Part shown: positions 17,087 through 28,205 of the stretch, one piece after another
Position numbering within the stretch: the stretch's first letter is position 1
Layout of the letters: each line of letters starts with the position of its first letter
DNA from: Peribacillus frigoritolerans
GTDB taxonomy: Bacteria > Bacillota > Bacilli > Bacillales > DSM-1321
Reading direction: 5' to 3'
Assembly (NCBI RefSeq): GCF_030676415.1
Contig: NZ_JAUUTW010000017.1
Span: 1 to 64,000, forward strand
Length of the DNA: 64,000 bases
Notes under the pieces: model-generated
The model's database searches: none
Seen by the model: only the letters and a program-made list of their open reading frames with translations
What the model was told of the DNA's origin: nothing
Position numbers and translations under genes: made by a program

Positions 17087-18226
17087 ATGAAGGCTGTAAC
17101 TTTTCAAGGAGCAAAAGATATACAGGTAAAACAAGTTGAAGATCCTAAACTTCAGCAAAAGGATGATATCATCGTCCGAGTGACTTCAACGGCTATATGC
17201 GGGTCCGACCTCCATATATATCAGGGTGCTTTGCCGACGCATAAAGATTATGTCATTGGCCATGAACCGATGGGCATCGTTGAAGAAGTGGGTCCGGAAG
17301 TGATGAAGGTGAAAAAAGGGGACAGGGTTGTCCTGCCTTTCAACATTTCTTGTGGGCACTGTTATTATTGTGAACATGATATGGAGAGTCAATGTGATAA
17401 TTCCAACCCCAATGAAGCGGTGGATACAGGCGGGTACTTTGGTTTTACGGAACGATATGGGAACTATCCGGGCGGGCAGGCAGAATATTTAAGGGTCCCA
17501 TATGGAAACTTCATGCCGTTTGTCATCCCAGAGTCATGTGAATTTGAAGATGAGGCACTTTTGTTCATGTCCGATGTGCTGCCAACCGCATATTGGAGTG
17601 TAGAGAACGCTGGCGTCAAGAAAGATGATACGGTAGCGGTACTGGGCTGTGGTCCGATTGGTTTGATGGCTCAGAAGTTTGCTTGGATGAAAGGTGCAAA
17701 AAGGGTCATTGCCATCGACAATCTTCCTTATAGACTCAATAGGGCTAAACAGATGAATAAGGTTGAGGCGTATAACTTCGATGAATATAACGATATGGGC
17801 AGCTACATTAAGGAAATCACTTCAGGCGGGGCAGATGTGGTCATAGATTGTGTGGGAATGGATGGCAAGAAATCAACGATTGAGGCGATTGAGCAAAAGT
17901 TGAAACTTCAGGGTGGAACGTTAAGTGCGATTGAGATTGCACTTAATGCCGTACGTAAATTCGGCACGATTCAACTGACTGGCGTATACGGATCCAAATA
18001 TAATATGTTCCCATTAGGCAATTTATTTGAAAGGAACATTAACCTGAAAATGGGGCAAGCACCAGTCATTCACTACATGCCCAAGCTTTTTGATAAAATC
18101 ACGGCAGGAGAGTTCGACCCCACGGAAATCATATCCCATAAAGTCCCTCTCGAAAAAGCAAGTGAAGCGTATCAAATCTTTAATGATCACGAAGATGAAT
18201 GTATTAAAGTGGTGTTAAAGCCATAA
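17087..18226 (+). CDS. Zinc-dependent alcohol dehydrogenase (MDR family)
   Basis: 379 aa from ATG 17087; AGGAGG is 6-7 nt upstream, so the in-frame TTG at 17081 is rejected. Catalytic zinc ligands C38 (ICGSD) and H59 (GHEP), four structural-zinc cysteines at C89, C92, C95 and C103, and the Rossmann motif GCGPIG at about 187. The insert with TERYGNYPGGQAEY and the length resemble the glutathione-independent formaldehyde dehydrogenase / AdhB branch. The substrate is not certain. Monocistronic. Confidence 0.88.
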   Translation: MKAVTFQGAKDIQVKQVEDPKLQQKDDIIVRVTSTAICGSDLHIYQGALPTHKDYVIGHEPMGIVEEVGPEVMKVKKGDRVVLPFNISCGHCYYCEHDMESQCDNSNPNEAVDTGGYFGFTERYGNYPGGQAEYLRVPYGNFMPFVIPESCEFEDEALLFMSDVLPTAYWSVENAGVKKDDTVAVLGCGPIGLMAQKFAWMKGAKRVIAIDNLPYRLNRAKQMNKVEAYNFDEYNDMGSYIKEITSGGADVVIDCVGMDGKKSTIEAIEQKLKLQGGTLSAIEIALNAVRKFGTIQLTGVYGSKYNMFPLGNLFERNINLKMGQAPVIHYMPKLFDKITAGEFDPTEIISHKVPLEKASEAYQIFNDHEDECIKVVLKP

Positions 18227-18571
18227 TGTGATAGCATACTTACAATAAGGCAGTTCACGTTTGAAATAAAAAATATTCACAGTTAGCTGTCTTGTTTTTT
18301 CTTGTTCTTTGCTCTTCCCCCAATAACCGTCAATGGATGATAACTAAAATATTAAATGAATGGATTGAATTAATATACCTATAAACATCAAAAAGGCTCT
18401 TAACTAATAAGAGCCTTTTTCCATGCATAATTACTCTATTGACTATTCGAGTAAGGCTGATTCTTCCTTTTTTGAATCTATTGAGACCGGGTTAGATAAT
18501 TCCATCGGTGTTAACCTATCATATGCTTAAAAGATACTATAAAAATAGACCAACAATAATAACTCAATCTA
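18227..18571. other. Intergenic region between convergent genes
   Basis: About 345 nt holding one bidirectional terminator (18389-18420) and no supportable gene. Confidence 0.4.
18389..18420. terminator. Bidirectional terminator between adh and the siderophore operon
   Basis: AAAAAGGCTCTTA/TAAGAGCCTTTTT, a 13-bp perfect stem with a short loop and A/T runs on both sides. Confidence 0.92.
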
Positions 18572-19486
18572 TTATTTTGAAAAGATTTCTTTTGCATTGT
18601 CCATGGCCATTTTATTTCCTAGTGCTGAATAGTCAAGCCATGGCTGGTCCGGAACTACGTAAACATGTTTTCCTTTAACTGCTTTCAACCCTTTCCAAAT
18701 GGGTGTATCTTCTAACTGCTTAAAAGCTGTCTGAGACTCATCGTCACCGTTGACAATGACAAATATAGCATCTGCATCGAAATCTGGAAGAACTTCTTGA
18801 GATATGACTTCGTAAGGTAGATTTTTATCAATGTCTTCAACACCATTAGCAGGTTTAAAACCTAAATCCTGAAATAAGATAGGTCCCATTGGTCGTTTTG
18901 TACTAAATACTCGTAATTCCTTTGCCGTAACACGCATTGCCATAACTTTACTGCCTTCACCAAGTTTATTTTCAATTAAACCTTTCACTTCTTTTGTTTG
19001 TTTTTCATAATCTGAAATGAATTTTTCTGCTTGCTGTTGACGATCGACAAGTTTACCTACGGACTTTAAATGATCTCTCCATGTTCCTTCATCAAGATTA
19101 AATACATGAGTCGGTGCGATTTTTTCATATTTTGATACATCTTGTCCTGAAAATTCCTTATCAAGATAAATCACAGAAGGGTTTAGTTCAATCAACGCTT
19201 CCATATCTGGATCTTTCACAGGTCCAAGCTTTTCCGTATCTTTTAATTGATCCTTCACATGAGGCAGAAAATCCTTTAATTCTCCACCAATAACAGAACC
19301 AACTGGAGTTATACCTAATGCAAGCAAATCATTTGTTAGGTGGATGGAAAGTGAAGCGATTCTATGTTCTTCGCTACCAGGTTTATTTTTTTGTGCTGAT
19401 TTACTATCATTTGAAGAAGTTTGTCCGCAAGCCGACAAAATAAGAATTAACATAATGCTAAATAAAATAGTAAGTTTCTTGTTCAT
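18572..19486 (-). CDS. Iron-siderophore ABC transporter substrate-binding lipoprotein
   Basis: 304 aa. Signal peptide with lipobox LSAC (Cys about 20), then a FeuA/YfiY-type metal-siderophore binding fold: HRIASLSIHLTNDLLALGI, the long backbone helix around KFISDYEKQTKEVKGL, and a C-terminal KHVYVVPDQPW. It captures a ferric siderophore outside the membrane. It is the last gene of a three-gene Fur-box operon, whereas in B. subtilis feu and yfi clusters the binding protein comes first. GGAG precedes the ATG. Which siderophore cannot be told. Confidence 0.9.
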   Translation of the reverse strand: MNKKLTILFSIMLILILSACGQTSSNDSKSAQKNKPGSEEHRIASLSIHLTNDLLALGITPVGSVIGGELKDFLPHVKDQLKDTEKLGPVKDPDMEALIELNPSVIYLDKEFSGQDVSKYEKIAPTHVFNLDEGTWRDHLKSVGKLVDRQQQAEKFISDYEKQTKEVKGLIENKLGEGSKVMAMRVTAKELRVFSTKRPMGPILFQDLGFKPANGVEDIDKNLPYEVISQEVLPDFDADAIFVIVNGDDESQTAFKQLEDTPIWKGLKAVKGKHVYVVPDQPWLDYSALGNKMAMDNAKEIFSK

Positions 19487-19507
19487 TTTTTTCTCCTTAT
19501 TGAAAAT

Positions 19508-20524
19508 TTATTTTGTTTTTGTGAGCAAATAAAGAAAATACGGAGCTCCTATAGCAGCGACTACTATACCAGCTGGAATAGCATTTGGCTGAAATATGGA
19601 TCGACCAATGGTATCCGCAAGCACCAAAATAATGAGCCCTATAAGTCCTGCAACAGGAAGGAAATGTTGGTACATTGGGCCAACAAGCCGACGGGCAAGA
19701 TGAGGGGCGACTAGACCAATAAATCCAATACCGCCAGCCATCGCTACACTCGCACATGACAGACCAACAGCAGTTACTAGCATCAGCAAACGTTGTTTTT
19801 GAACGGAAGCACCAAGTCCAGCTGCTACGTCATCACCAAGTGATAAGGCATTTAATGTGTTGGATTGGAACCAAGCATAAGGTGCTAAAATAAGGATCCA
19901 CGGAAAAAGGGCAATAACATGAATCCAATCTCTTCCCCATACATTTCCAACTAACCATCTTGAAGCAAATGAGTAGGTTTCTTCATCAAGACGAAGAGAC
20001 AGAAAAAGTGTAATAGCACTAAAACCAGCAGAAATCGCAATTCCAATGAGAATAAGTCGAATGGGCAGTATGCCTTTGTAACGATCAAAGGCAAGTAAAA
20101 CAATAAGAAATGCAGTTAAGACTCCGCCCGAAAAGGTAAATAACGGTATAAGGATTGATGCTTTTTCATCTAATGAATGAAAATATGTAACAAAGATAAT
20201 GAGACCAAAGGACGCACCTGCATGTAAGCCTAAAATTCCTGGATCTGCCAAAGGGTTACGTGATAAACCTTGTAAGATGGCTCCTGAAATTCCTAATCCA
20301 ACTCCCGCCAACATGGTAATCAAGATTCGTGGCATACGATAATCAAACAGCACAGTAGAACTTTTAAAATCACCGTAGCCAAAAAGTGTTTGGATTACTT
20401 TTAAAGGTGAAATCCGCAATGTACCTGTATTCAAGCTTATTAATACTGCGACTATACTCATTAAAATAAATACCATAGTAACTGTATATGCCCTCTTGTT
20501 GTCTGCATTCATAAGGTATTTCAC
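19508..20524 (-). CDS. FecCD-type siderophore ABC transporter permease
   Basis: 338 aa with about nine to ten membrane helices. Family signatures are visible: YRMPRILITMLAGVGLGISG, NPLADPGILGLHAGA and the ATPase-contact region GGIGFIGLVAPHLARRLVG. It pairs with the other permease of the operon as a heterodimer. The start GTG at 20524 directly abuts the upstream stop (TAG), and GGGAGGAAC inside the upstream gene is its ribosome-binding site, so the two are translationally coupled. Confidence 0.92.
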   Translation of the reverse strand: MKYLMNADNKRAYTVTMVFILMSIVAVLISLNTGTLRISPLKVIQTLFGYGDFKSSTVLFDYRMPRILITMLAGVGLGISGAILQGLSRNPLADPGILGLHAGASFGLIIFVTYFHSLDEKASILIPLFTFSGGVLTAFLIVLLAFDRYKGILPIRLILIGIAISAGFSAITLFLSLRLDEETYSFASRWLVGNVWGRDWIHVIALFPWILILAPYAWFQSNTLNALSLGDDVAAGLGASVQKQRLLMLVTAVGLSCASVAMAGGIGFIGLVAPHLARRLVGPMYQHFLPVAGLIGLIILVLADTIGRSIFQPNAIPAGIVVAAIGAPYFLYLLTKTK

Positions 20525-21559
20525 CTATAAGTTCCTCCCTACTTTACGAGCAATATAGAGAAAAAAAGGAACACCGACAAGGGCTACCATTATACCAATA
20601 GCCAGCTCTCTAGGTGGATTCAACGTACGGGCTCCCAAATCAGCCAGTACTAACAGTATCGAACCCAGTAATGCTGACATGGGAATGATGAGCTGATAAT
20701 ATCCTCCAACCAATTTTCGAGAAATATGTGGGATTACAAGTCCAACAAACCCTATTGAACCAGCGGCCGAAACAGAAACACCTGCCAGAATAACCGCTAT
20801 TATCATTCCAAGTATTCTAATTCGATTCGTATTCACACCAAGATTGGTGGAAATATCATTGCCCAATGAAATGAGTGACACAGATCGCCCTAACGATATT
20901 GCCCAAATAATCGTAATGAGAATAATAGGAACCAACACTTTCAAATGACTCCACTTTATCCCCGCAACACCTCCCGCATACCAGAATGCTAAATCCTGAC
21001 TCAAATCATAATAAATAGCCACTCCTGAACTAAGTGAATGCAAGAGCGCTGCTATCACGGCACCTGAGATTGTTAATCGAATGGGTGTTAATCCTCCTGG
21101 CACAGATGATCCAATAACAAAAATGCATAATGTACTCAATACAGCTCCAATAAATGAAAAAATCATCAAAAGAGAATATGGAATGTTTGGAAAGAAAGCA
21201 AAACTAAGGGCTACCACAAACATTGACCCTGCGTTAATTCCAAGTATTCCTGCGTCAGCTAAGGGATTGTGGGTTACTCCTTGCATTAATGCACCTGCAA
21301 CTGCAAAAGCTGCTCCGACTAATGCTGCGCCAATAACCCGTGGAAGCCGTAGTTCGTGGATAATCTGTTGCTGTGTCAGTGTGGGATTATAATTAAAAAC
21401 CGCTGACCACACGGTATTGAAGGTAACCTCTTTTGCCCCAAATGTTACAGCCAAAAACATGGACACAACCAATCCAAGAATCACCAGGATGAATAAACAC
21501 ATTAACAGAAAAACATTTGAACGATTTTTAAGTTCCTTTAGAGAGAGAGTATGTAACAT
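20525..21559 (-). CDS. FecCD-type siderophore ABC transporter permease, first gene of operon
   Basis: 344 aa, about nine to ten helices. Shows LRLPRVIGAALVGAAFAVAG, NPLADAGILGINAGS and GSIGFVGLVIPHISRKLVG. It starts a permease, permease, binding-protein operon directly downstream of a perfect Fur box. No ATPase is encoded; B. subtilis FeuABC and YfiYZ-YfhA share the separately encoded ATPase YusV, so a shared ATPase elsewhere is likely here too. Confidence 0.92.
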   Translation of the reverse strand: MLHTLSLKELKNRSNVFLLMCLFILVILGLVVSMFLAVTFGAKEVTFNTVWSAVFNYNPTLTQQQIIHELRLPRVIGAALVGAAFAVAGALMQGVTHNPLADAGILGINAGSMFVVALSFAFFPNIPYSLLMIFSFIGAVLSTLCIFVIGSSVPGGLTPIRLTISGAVIAALLHSLSSGVAIYYDLSQDLAFWYAGGVAGIKWSHLKVLVPIILITIIWAISLGRSVSLISLGNDISTNLGVNTNRIRILGMIIAVILAGVSVSAAGSIGFVGLVIPHISRKLVGGYYQLIIPMSALLGSILLVLADLGARTLNPPRELAIGIMVALVGVPFFLYIARKVGRNL

Positions 21560-21918
21560 TCGTTAGTTCATCCTTTACTTTTCAATAGATGAAGTTGATA
21601 ATCATTATCACGATGAGTATAACTTTACTCTTTGTTGAAATCAAACTATTTTTCAATATATTAAAATATTGAATGATTGATAGGTGTTTCCATAGCGCTT
21701 CTAAAGGAAGTAGAATCGTGGATGAATTGTAGATTTGTAGAAGATCAGAAGTACAAAAATAAGCGGATGAAACATTCAAAACCTATTATTATGATAAGGA
21801 AAAAAATGAGTTGATGTTCAAAAAAGACACGTTGCCAAGTTAACTTGAATAAGGGTTTTTGGTAATGAAATGGAGTATTTATATTATATAATGATAGTGA
21901 CAAAAGGAGGATGTACAG
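21560..21918. other. Divergent intergenic region with Fur box
   Basis: About 360 nt between the siderophore operon and a hypothetical gene. It holds the Fur box (21596-21610) and AT-rich sequence. No further feature was recognised. Confidence 0.45.
21596..21610. promoter_or_regulatory. Perfect 7-1-7 Fur box
   Basis: TGATAATCATTATCA matches the Bacillus Fur consensus TGATAATnATTATCA at every position. It lies 37 nt upstream of the first permease gene, so iron should repress the siderophore operon through Fur. Confidence 0.93.
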
Positions 21919-22371
21919 ATGGTATATAATTCGGCAGCAGAACTTTGTGAAGGGTTTGGGTATCCGCCCGTTCATGTTAAATTGACGATAGGGATCATCG
22001 ATAAGAGATTGGGACCTGTAAAGGCAGAAGCAGAGATTGCCATCAAGCCTGTTAAGTCAAAGGAATATCTAGAAGTATTGGTGGAAGAATTGGAATCGGA
22101 GCATATCTTTGCTGATGAAAATGGCAGTATCTATGGCAGCTTCGGCATCGATCAAAGCATCCAGATATATGATGAAGTCCTGAATACCATTCCGTTCGAA
22201 GATTTAATAGGAAATGAAAATTGGAAAGAGACAATTGAGGAATCCATCACGGTGGATAAGCTAAAGGAACAACTGGGGAAATCCCTCAATGATTATCAAT
22301 TCAGTGATTTGAGCGGGAAATATAAATTCAGGAAAAGATGTACGATAACAGAACTTCAATTCATAGATTAA
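21919..22371 (+). CDS. Hypothetical protein, 150 aa
   Basis: Not recognised. AAAGGAGGATG precedes the ATG. It is acidic and soluble, with alternating predicted strands and helices (VHVKLTIGIIDKRLGPV, EYLEVLVEELE, DEVLNTIPFEDLIG). No signal, membrane segment or metal motif is visible. It is monocistronic with its own terminator. The strong start site and natural composition make it a real gene. Confidence 0.75.
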   Translation: MVYNSAAELCEGFGYPPVHVKLTIGIIDKRLGPVKAEAEIAIKPVKSKEYLEVLVEELESEHIFADENGSIYGSFGIDQSIQIYDEVLNTIPFEDLIGNENWKETIEESITVDKLKEQLGKSLNDYQFSDLSGKYKFRKRCTITELQFID

Positions 22372-22380
22372 ACCATGACT

Positions 22381-22409
22381 GGAGAAGGCGAAATGCTTTC
22401 TCTTTTTTC
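22381..22409 (+). terminator. Terminator after the 150-aa hypothetical gene
   Basis: GAGAAGGC/GCTTTCTC stem followed by TTTTTT. Confidence 0.75.
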
Positions 22410-22608
22410 GATGCTATCATATTCAAAGCTTACCAGTGACACAAACTGTAAAATTTTTTAAACATACACAATGTCAAGGAGAGCTCAGTAAGGTTTTTAA
22501 TGGTTTCAACTTGCATTTATTATATAGTTTTACATAGGGTAATATATTGATAAGGGCTTTTACAAGAAAAACTAAACGAATATTTTTAAAAGATAAAAAG
22601 GAGAATAT

Positions 22609-23142
22609 ATGAAAATTGGTTTGGTAAGGCATTTTAAGGTGGCACATGAATTTCCTACTGGGAGATCTGTAACGGCAGATGATATGAAGCAATGGTTTGA
22701 GGACTATGATGCAGCGGATATTATTTATGGAACGACTTTATTTGGCGTGGAGGAATGGCAGGAATGTTATAGCAGTGATATGTTGAGGGCTGTCAAGACA
22801 GCGGAACATATCTATCCAGGTACGGTTCATCGGTTGGAGGAGCTGCGGGAAATACCTTCCCCCCCTCTAAAAGGAAGGGTGAAGCTGCCGTTCATCCTTT
22901 GGGCCATCTGGATTCGCTGCTGCTCGGTGATCAACAAGCAGACAAGGGCGGAAATTAAGATTGCAGAGCAAAGGATCAATAAAGTATTGGATGAAGTCCT
23001 TGCAAAGGGGGAAAGGGATGTTCTGATCGTGAGTCATGCCGCCCTCATGGTATATATAAGGAAAGAGCTGATCCGACGGGGGTTCACCGGTCCAAAATTC
23101 AAGGTTGCCAGTAATGGAAAGCTTTATGTATTTGAAAGATGA
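22609..23142 (+). CDS. Histidine phosphatase superfamily protein
   Basis: 177 aa. The phosphoglycerate-mutase-like fold is shown by the N-terminal LVRHFKV (RH motif with the phospho-accepting His at about 8), CYSSDMLRAVKTAEHIY, and the second His in VSHAALM. The usual RHG is RHF here. AAAAGGAGAATAT precedes the ATG. The substrate is unknown. It is followed at 170 nt by a HAD hydrolase, but the gap argues against a tight operon. Confidence 0.82.
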   Translation: MKIGLVRHFKVAHEFPTGRSVTADDMKQWFEDYDAADIIYGTTLFGVEEWQECYSSDMLRAVKTAEHIYPGTVHRLEELREIPSPPLKGRVKLPFILWAIWIRCCSVINKQTRAEIKIAEQRINKVLDEVLAKGERDVLIVSHAALMVYIRKELIRRGFTGPKFKVASNGKLYVFER

Positions 23143-23310
23143 TGAGGGGAAAATATAGGGTTTACCACCAGGAAGAGTAAGTTATTTTGCTGATTTTAAG
23201 AAAGAGGAAGACATTTTCCGAATAGTTATTCTTTTTTTATTGGTTGTGGTTTATTATTGTAATAGCGTAATTTTTACGAATTCAATAATAGGGAAAGAGG
23301 GGTGGACATT

Positions 23311-24099
23311 TTGCTTAAGGCAGTTTTTTTTGATTTAGATGATACATTATTATGGGATCAGAAAAGTGTAAAAGAGGCTTTTGTGGCCACATGCCAAGTG
23401 GCCAAGGAGAAATATGATCTGAATGTCGAAGAGTTTGAAGAAGCGGTGCGAAAGGAAGCGCGTGAGCTTTATTCCTCTTACGATACATATGCATTCACTC
23501 AAATGATCGGAATCAACCCATTTGAGGGACTATGGGGGAATTTTCAGGATGATCATGAGGAATTCCGGAAGATGGCCGGGATTGCACCGGCTTATCGGAA
23601 AGAAGCGTGGACGAGAGGTTTGAAGGCATTAGGGATCGATGACCCGGAATTTGGGCTTGAACTGGCAGAACGTTTCCCGGCCGAGAGACGCAAAAAGCCA
23701 TTTATCTATGAAGAATCATTCCGTGTTCTGGATGAATTAAAAGGGAAGTACAAATTGCTATTGCTTACGAACGGATCTCCTGAACTTCAAAATACCAAAC
23801 TTGAAATTACTCCTGAATTGGTTCCTTATTTCGACCAAATCGTGATTTCAGGCGCATTTGGACGAGGTAAACCGGATGCCTCCATTTTTGAGCATGCTTT
23901 GGAAATCATGGAGCTTGATAAGGATGAAGTATTGATGGTCGGCGATAATTTAATGACTGATATCCTTGGAGCATCACGGGTAGGCATAAAGTCGGTCTGG
24001 ATAAATCGCCATGATAAGCAACGGAATGAAGTGCTCCCAACCTATGAAATCAAGCATTTAGAGGAGCTATTCCCCATCCTTGAGAGCCTGGGGAATTAA
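23311..24099 (+). CDS. HAD-superfamily hydrolase
   Basis: About 262 aa. Motif [11 protein letters not shown] gives the nucleophile and acid/base Asp, motif II is LLTNGS, motif III the Lys in [11 protein letters not shown] and motif [14 protein letters not shown] helical cap (about 20-110) makes it C1-type, with the general look of (S)-2-haloacid dehalogenase or phosphoglycolate-phosphatase relatives. TTG 23311 lies about 9 nt after GAGGGG and is preferred over GTG 23302, which abuts that site. The substrate is not assignable. Confidence 0.82.
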   Translation: MLKAVFFDLDDTLLWDQKSVKEAFVATCQVAKEKYDLNVEEFEEAVRKEARELYSSYDTYAFTQMIGINPFEGLWGNFQDDHEEFRKMAGIAPAYRKEAWTRGLKALGIDDPEFGLELAERFPAERRKKPFIYEESFRVLDELKGKYKLLLLTNGSPELQNTKLEITPELVPYFDQIVISGAFGRGKPDASIFEHALEIMELDKDEVLMVGDNLMTDILGASRVGIKSVWINRHDKQRNEVLPTYEIKHLEELFPILESLGN

Positions 24100-24217
24100 T
24101 TGGCGGTACTCCTCCAAATAAGTTTTGGAGAATGTAAAGGAAATATTAGGTCTTTCAAAGCATTTACAGAATGAAAAGGGTGATATATAGTTACCCTGTA
24201 ATCAATTAAATTATTCA

Positions 24218-24313
24218 GACTAGGGGTGTCCAATAAAAGTTGGGCTGAGAGAGAAGCGCTTAAGCTTCTTAACCCTCAGGACCTGATCTGGTTCATACCA
24301 GCGTGGGGAAGTT
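24218..24313 (+). promoter_or_regulatory. TPP riboswitch (THI box)
   Basis: All THI-box landmarks are present: ACTAGGGGTGTC, the GGGCTGAGA loop (pyrimidine-sensing), ACCCTCAGGACCTGATCTGG and ATACCAGCGTGGGGAAGT. It precedes thiC with an intervening terminator, so binding of thiamin pyrophosphate should stop transcription. Confidence 0.97.
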
Positions 24314-24368
24314 AGAATCTACTAAACAATGACTTTTCAATCGGTCATTTTTGTAGTCATACTAACGT

Positions 24369-24401
24369 TAGCCGGGTCTTAAATATGAGATCTGGCTTTT
24401 T
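24369..24401 (+). terminator. Riboswitch-controlled leader terminator of thiC
   Basis: AGCCGGGTCT/AGATCTGGCT stem followed by TTTTTC, between the TPP aptamer and thiC. Confidence 0.85.
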
Positions 24402-24434
24402 CGTGCGAAATGGATTGGATTTTGTCCTTTTTAA

Positions 24435-26243
<1,809 letters not shown>

Positions 26244-26265
26244 TTCCGACGAGAGGGAGAATTCG

Positions 26266-26436
26266 ATGAATCGGGTAATCCAGATAAAAGTTGAAATGAA
26301 ACAGTTGGAAACTCAATTGGAACAGCTGAAAAGGGAGCTGAACATTTTTCGGGAGAATTGTAATCATGAATTTGTGAAAAATGATTATAGTCAACAATGC
26401 ACAAAGTGCTACTTAATCGAAAGTCTGCAATGGTAG
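26266..26436 (+). CDS. Small coiled-coil protein with a Cys/His C-terminus, 56 aa
   Basis: The open frame extends upstream into thiC, but GAGAGGGAG lies just before ATG 26266. Residues 1-30 form a leucine-rich coiled coil (KQLETQLEQLKREL). The end carries CNHEF and QCTKCY, so a C-x-H plus C-x-x-C site could bind zinc. It follows thiC by 22 nt and is probably cotranscribed. Not recognised as a named family. Confidence 0.6.
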   Translation: MNRVIQIKVEMKQLETQLEQLKRELNIFRENCNHEFVKNDYSQQCTKCYLIESLQW

Positions 26437-26472
26437 TGATTCCTTAATCTTCCTTTCATTATCGGAATTAAT

Positions 26473-26519
26473 TCCTTAATCATGTTGGACATTCAATCAC
26501 AAAGTCAACATGATTAAGG
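26473..26519. terminator. Long inverted repeat without T tail between convergent genes
   Basis: CCTTAATCATGTTGGAC and GTCAACATGATTAAGG form a 16-bp stem with one bulge around a 13-nt loop. Neither side has a good T run, so termination is only likely by position (between thiC and the DUF3231 gene). Confidence 0.45.
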
Positions 26520-26535
26520 GATATTTCATTACTAT

Positions 26536-27045
26536 TTACAAACTTGTTTTATTAACATGAAGTGGAGGAGGGACAAGCCATCCTTTTTCCTTATTCAATC
26601 TTAGGAAGTCAGCACCCAATGCCGCTTTTTTGGTATGGAATTGTGCGAACATCTGTGCAATATCTTCGCGGATGCATTGACCCATGATCTGGCTGCAAGC
26701 AACTAATCCTGCATTAATATCGATTGATACTGAAGCCGAGATTTCAGGATCTTGAAGACGTGCCCCAACGGGAATATCCTCTAAATTAGCTTTAGGCCTT
26801 TCAGGTGGTGATGGAGGCAGTCCTACGTTATTTTCTTTTAACAATAACTCAATTTGGTCATGTTCCTGTTTCCCTTGATTGATTACTTCTACAAGTAATT
26901 TATGCAAATCCTTGTCACCAGTATGATTAAGCATAGTTTGATGACAGGCAATCAAGCCTTTTGTTGTTGTTAGAAATGCCCATGTTCCAAATACCTCTCC
27001 GTAATGCATAGGCTCTTCTTTCGGATTTCCGCTTAAAATTCCCAT
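26536..27045 (-). CDS. DUF3231 family protein (spore-associated?)
   Basis: 169 aa. The N-terminal part (GEVFGTWAFLTTTKGLIACH) and a second half beginning SASVSIDINAGLVACSQIMG repeat a four-helix ferritin-like theme seen in DUF3231 / CotF-related Bacillus proteins. The motif PPSPPERP links the halves. AAGGAGGATGGGGT precedes the ATG. It lies near a CotF-like coat gene, in line with a sporulation role, but none is proven for the family. Confidence 0.75.
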   Translation of the reverse strand: MGILSGNPKEEPMHYGEVFGTWAFLTTTKGLIACHQTMLNHTGDKDLHKLLVEVINQGKQEHDQIELLLKENNVGLPPSPPERPKANLEDIPVGARLQDPEISASVSIDINAGLVACSQIMGQCIREDIAQMFAQFHTKKAALGADFLRLNKEKGWLVPPPLHVNKTSL

Positions 27046-27145
27046 ACCCCATCCTCCTTGAAATACACTATTTAAGCATTGTAAGTTACCCTGAATTTAT
27101 CCATGTATGCATCGTTAATGTTTAATATTAGAGGGCTTTTAATGC

Positions 27146-27289
27146 TTAACCTTTTATTCCTTGTAGCCATTCTTGATAACATTCATCACAGAGCATTTCA
27201 TTTCTATCCGTGTCAGTAACTTGAAATGTTACGACATGGATTTTTTTTTCTTCCGTGTCATCAGTACAATAGAAGCATTTATGTGTCAT
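27146..27289 (-). CDS. Small two-CxxC zinc-ribbon-like protein, 47 aa
   Basis: The real start is ATG 27289, just after GGGAGGATTTCTA; the longer open frame upstream is not coding. The sequence begins MTHKCFYCTDD and later has LCDECYQEW, two C-x-x-C knuckles about 30 residues apart, a compact zinc-ribbon. Function unknown. It is divergent from the coat-protein gene. Confidence 0.65.
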   Translation of the reverse strand: MTHKCFYCTDDTEEKKIHVVTFQVTDTDRNEMLCDECYQEWLQGIKG

Positions 27290-27466
27290 TAGAAATCCTC
27301 CCATACATATAAAGTGTTTATAGTTTAAAACGTCACGGTTTTTTTTATACAGAAAACATGATTTATGCAGCTTATTGGTCCCATGGAAGAGTTTAGATTG
27401 AATAATCCTGTTGGAGTTTAACATACTAAACTTGTTCGCATCATTGAAAAAAGAGGAGGAAATACG

Positions 27467-28099
27467 ATGCAAAACCAATATCAACAAGGTCAAGTGCACC
27501 AGAACATGCAAACGGGTGCTATTCCCCCACAAATGAATCACGGTGGTCACGAAGTATTCGATGTACATGAAGTGTTGTCTGGAACGATTGTTACTTTAAA
27601 CACTTATACTCTTCTGCGTCAGCATGTAAAGGATCAGGAATTGATGGACATTCTGGATCGTCAATATCAGTTCATCCAAGATGAATATAATATTACATTG
27701 GAGTGCTTCCAAACGGGACAGGATCCTTCTAAACCGACCCAGAGTTACAAAATGAACCAAGGTAACGATTTTATATATGGATTGACACCAACACAGCCAA
27801 AGAAACCTTTGCAATCCGTCTCGGAAATTACGGATGAATGCATTTCAGCCATGATGCTCGGAGCTGTCAAGTCTGCAGCATCCATGAAAGCGATGTCAGC
27901 GCTTGAAATAACGAATCCGGTGGTTCGCCGCGTATTTGCAGATTCCGTTCCGAACTGCATTGAAATGGCATATGAGATTTCGTTATATCAAAACAAACAT
28001 CATTACTACCAAGTTCCACAACTTGCACAGCAGGATATGCAACAAATGATGAATTCGTATGCACCCGCACAAGGAAATAACAACAATATGAGTCATTAA
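27467..28099 (+). CDS. Spore coat protein, CotF family
   Basis: 210 aa. N-terminal Gln/His-rich tail, then a CotF-type helical domain: VHEVLSGTIVTLNTYTLLRQ, DILDRQYQFIQDEYNITLEC, and TDECISAMMLGAVKSAASMK followed by PVVRRVFADSVPNC. The C-terminus is again Gln/Asn-rich. It resembles B. subtilis YhcQ/YraF coat-associated proteins. AGAGGAGGAAATACG precedes the ATG. Expression in the mother cell late in sporulation is expected; no sigma-K promoter was verified. Confidence 0.86.
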   Translation: MQNQYQQGQVHQNMQTGAIPPQMNHGGHEVFDVHEVLSGTIVTLNTYTLLRQHVKDQELMDILDRQYQFIQDEYNITLECFQTGQDPSKPTQSYKMNQGNDFIYGLTPTQPKKPLQSVSEITDECISAMMLGAVKSAASMKAMSALEITNPVVRRVFADSVPNCIEMAYEISLYQNKHHYYQVPQLAQQDMQQMMNSYAPAQGNNNNMSH

Positions 28100-28171
28100 A
28101 AGGATTCATTAAATAACAATGCTTTTTGCCATGAAAAAAGGTAAATGGATTTCTTTGTAAAAAACAGAAAG

Positions 28172-28204
28172 AAGGGGTAGGACAAACTGTCCTACCCCTT
28201 TTTT
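28172..28204. terminator. Bidirectional terminator after the coat-protein gene
   Basis: AAGGGGTAGGAC/GTCCTACCCCTT, a 12-bp perfect stem with a 5-nt loop and T tail; it serves both convergent genes. Confidence 0.93.
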
Positions 28205-28205
28205 C

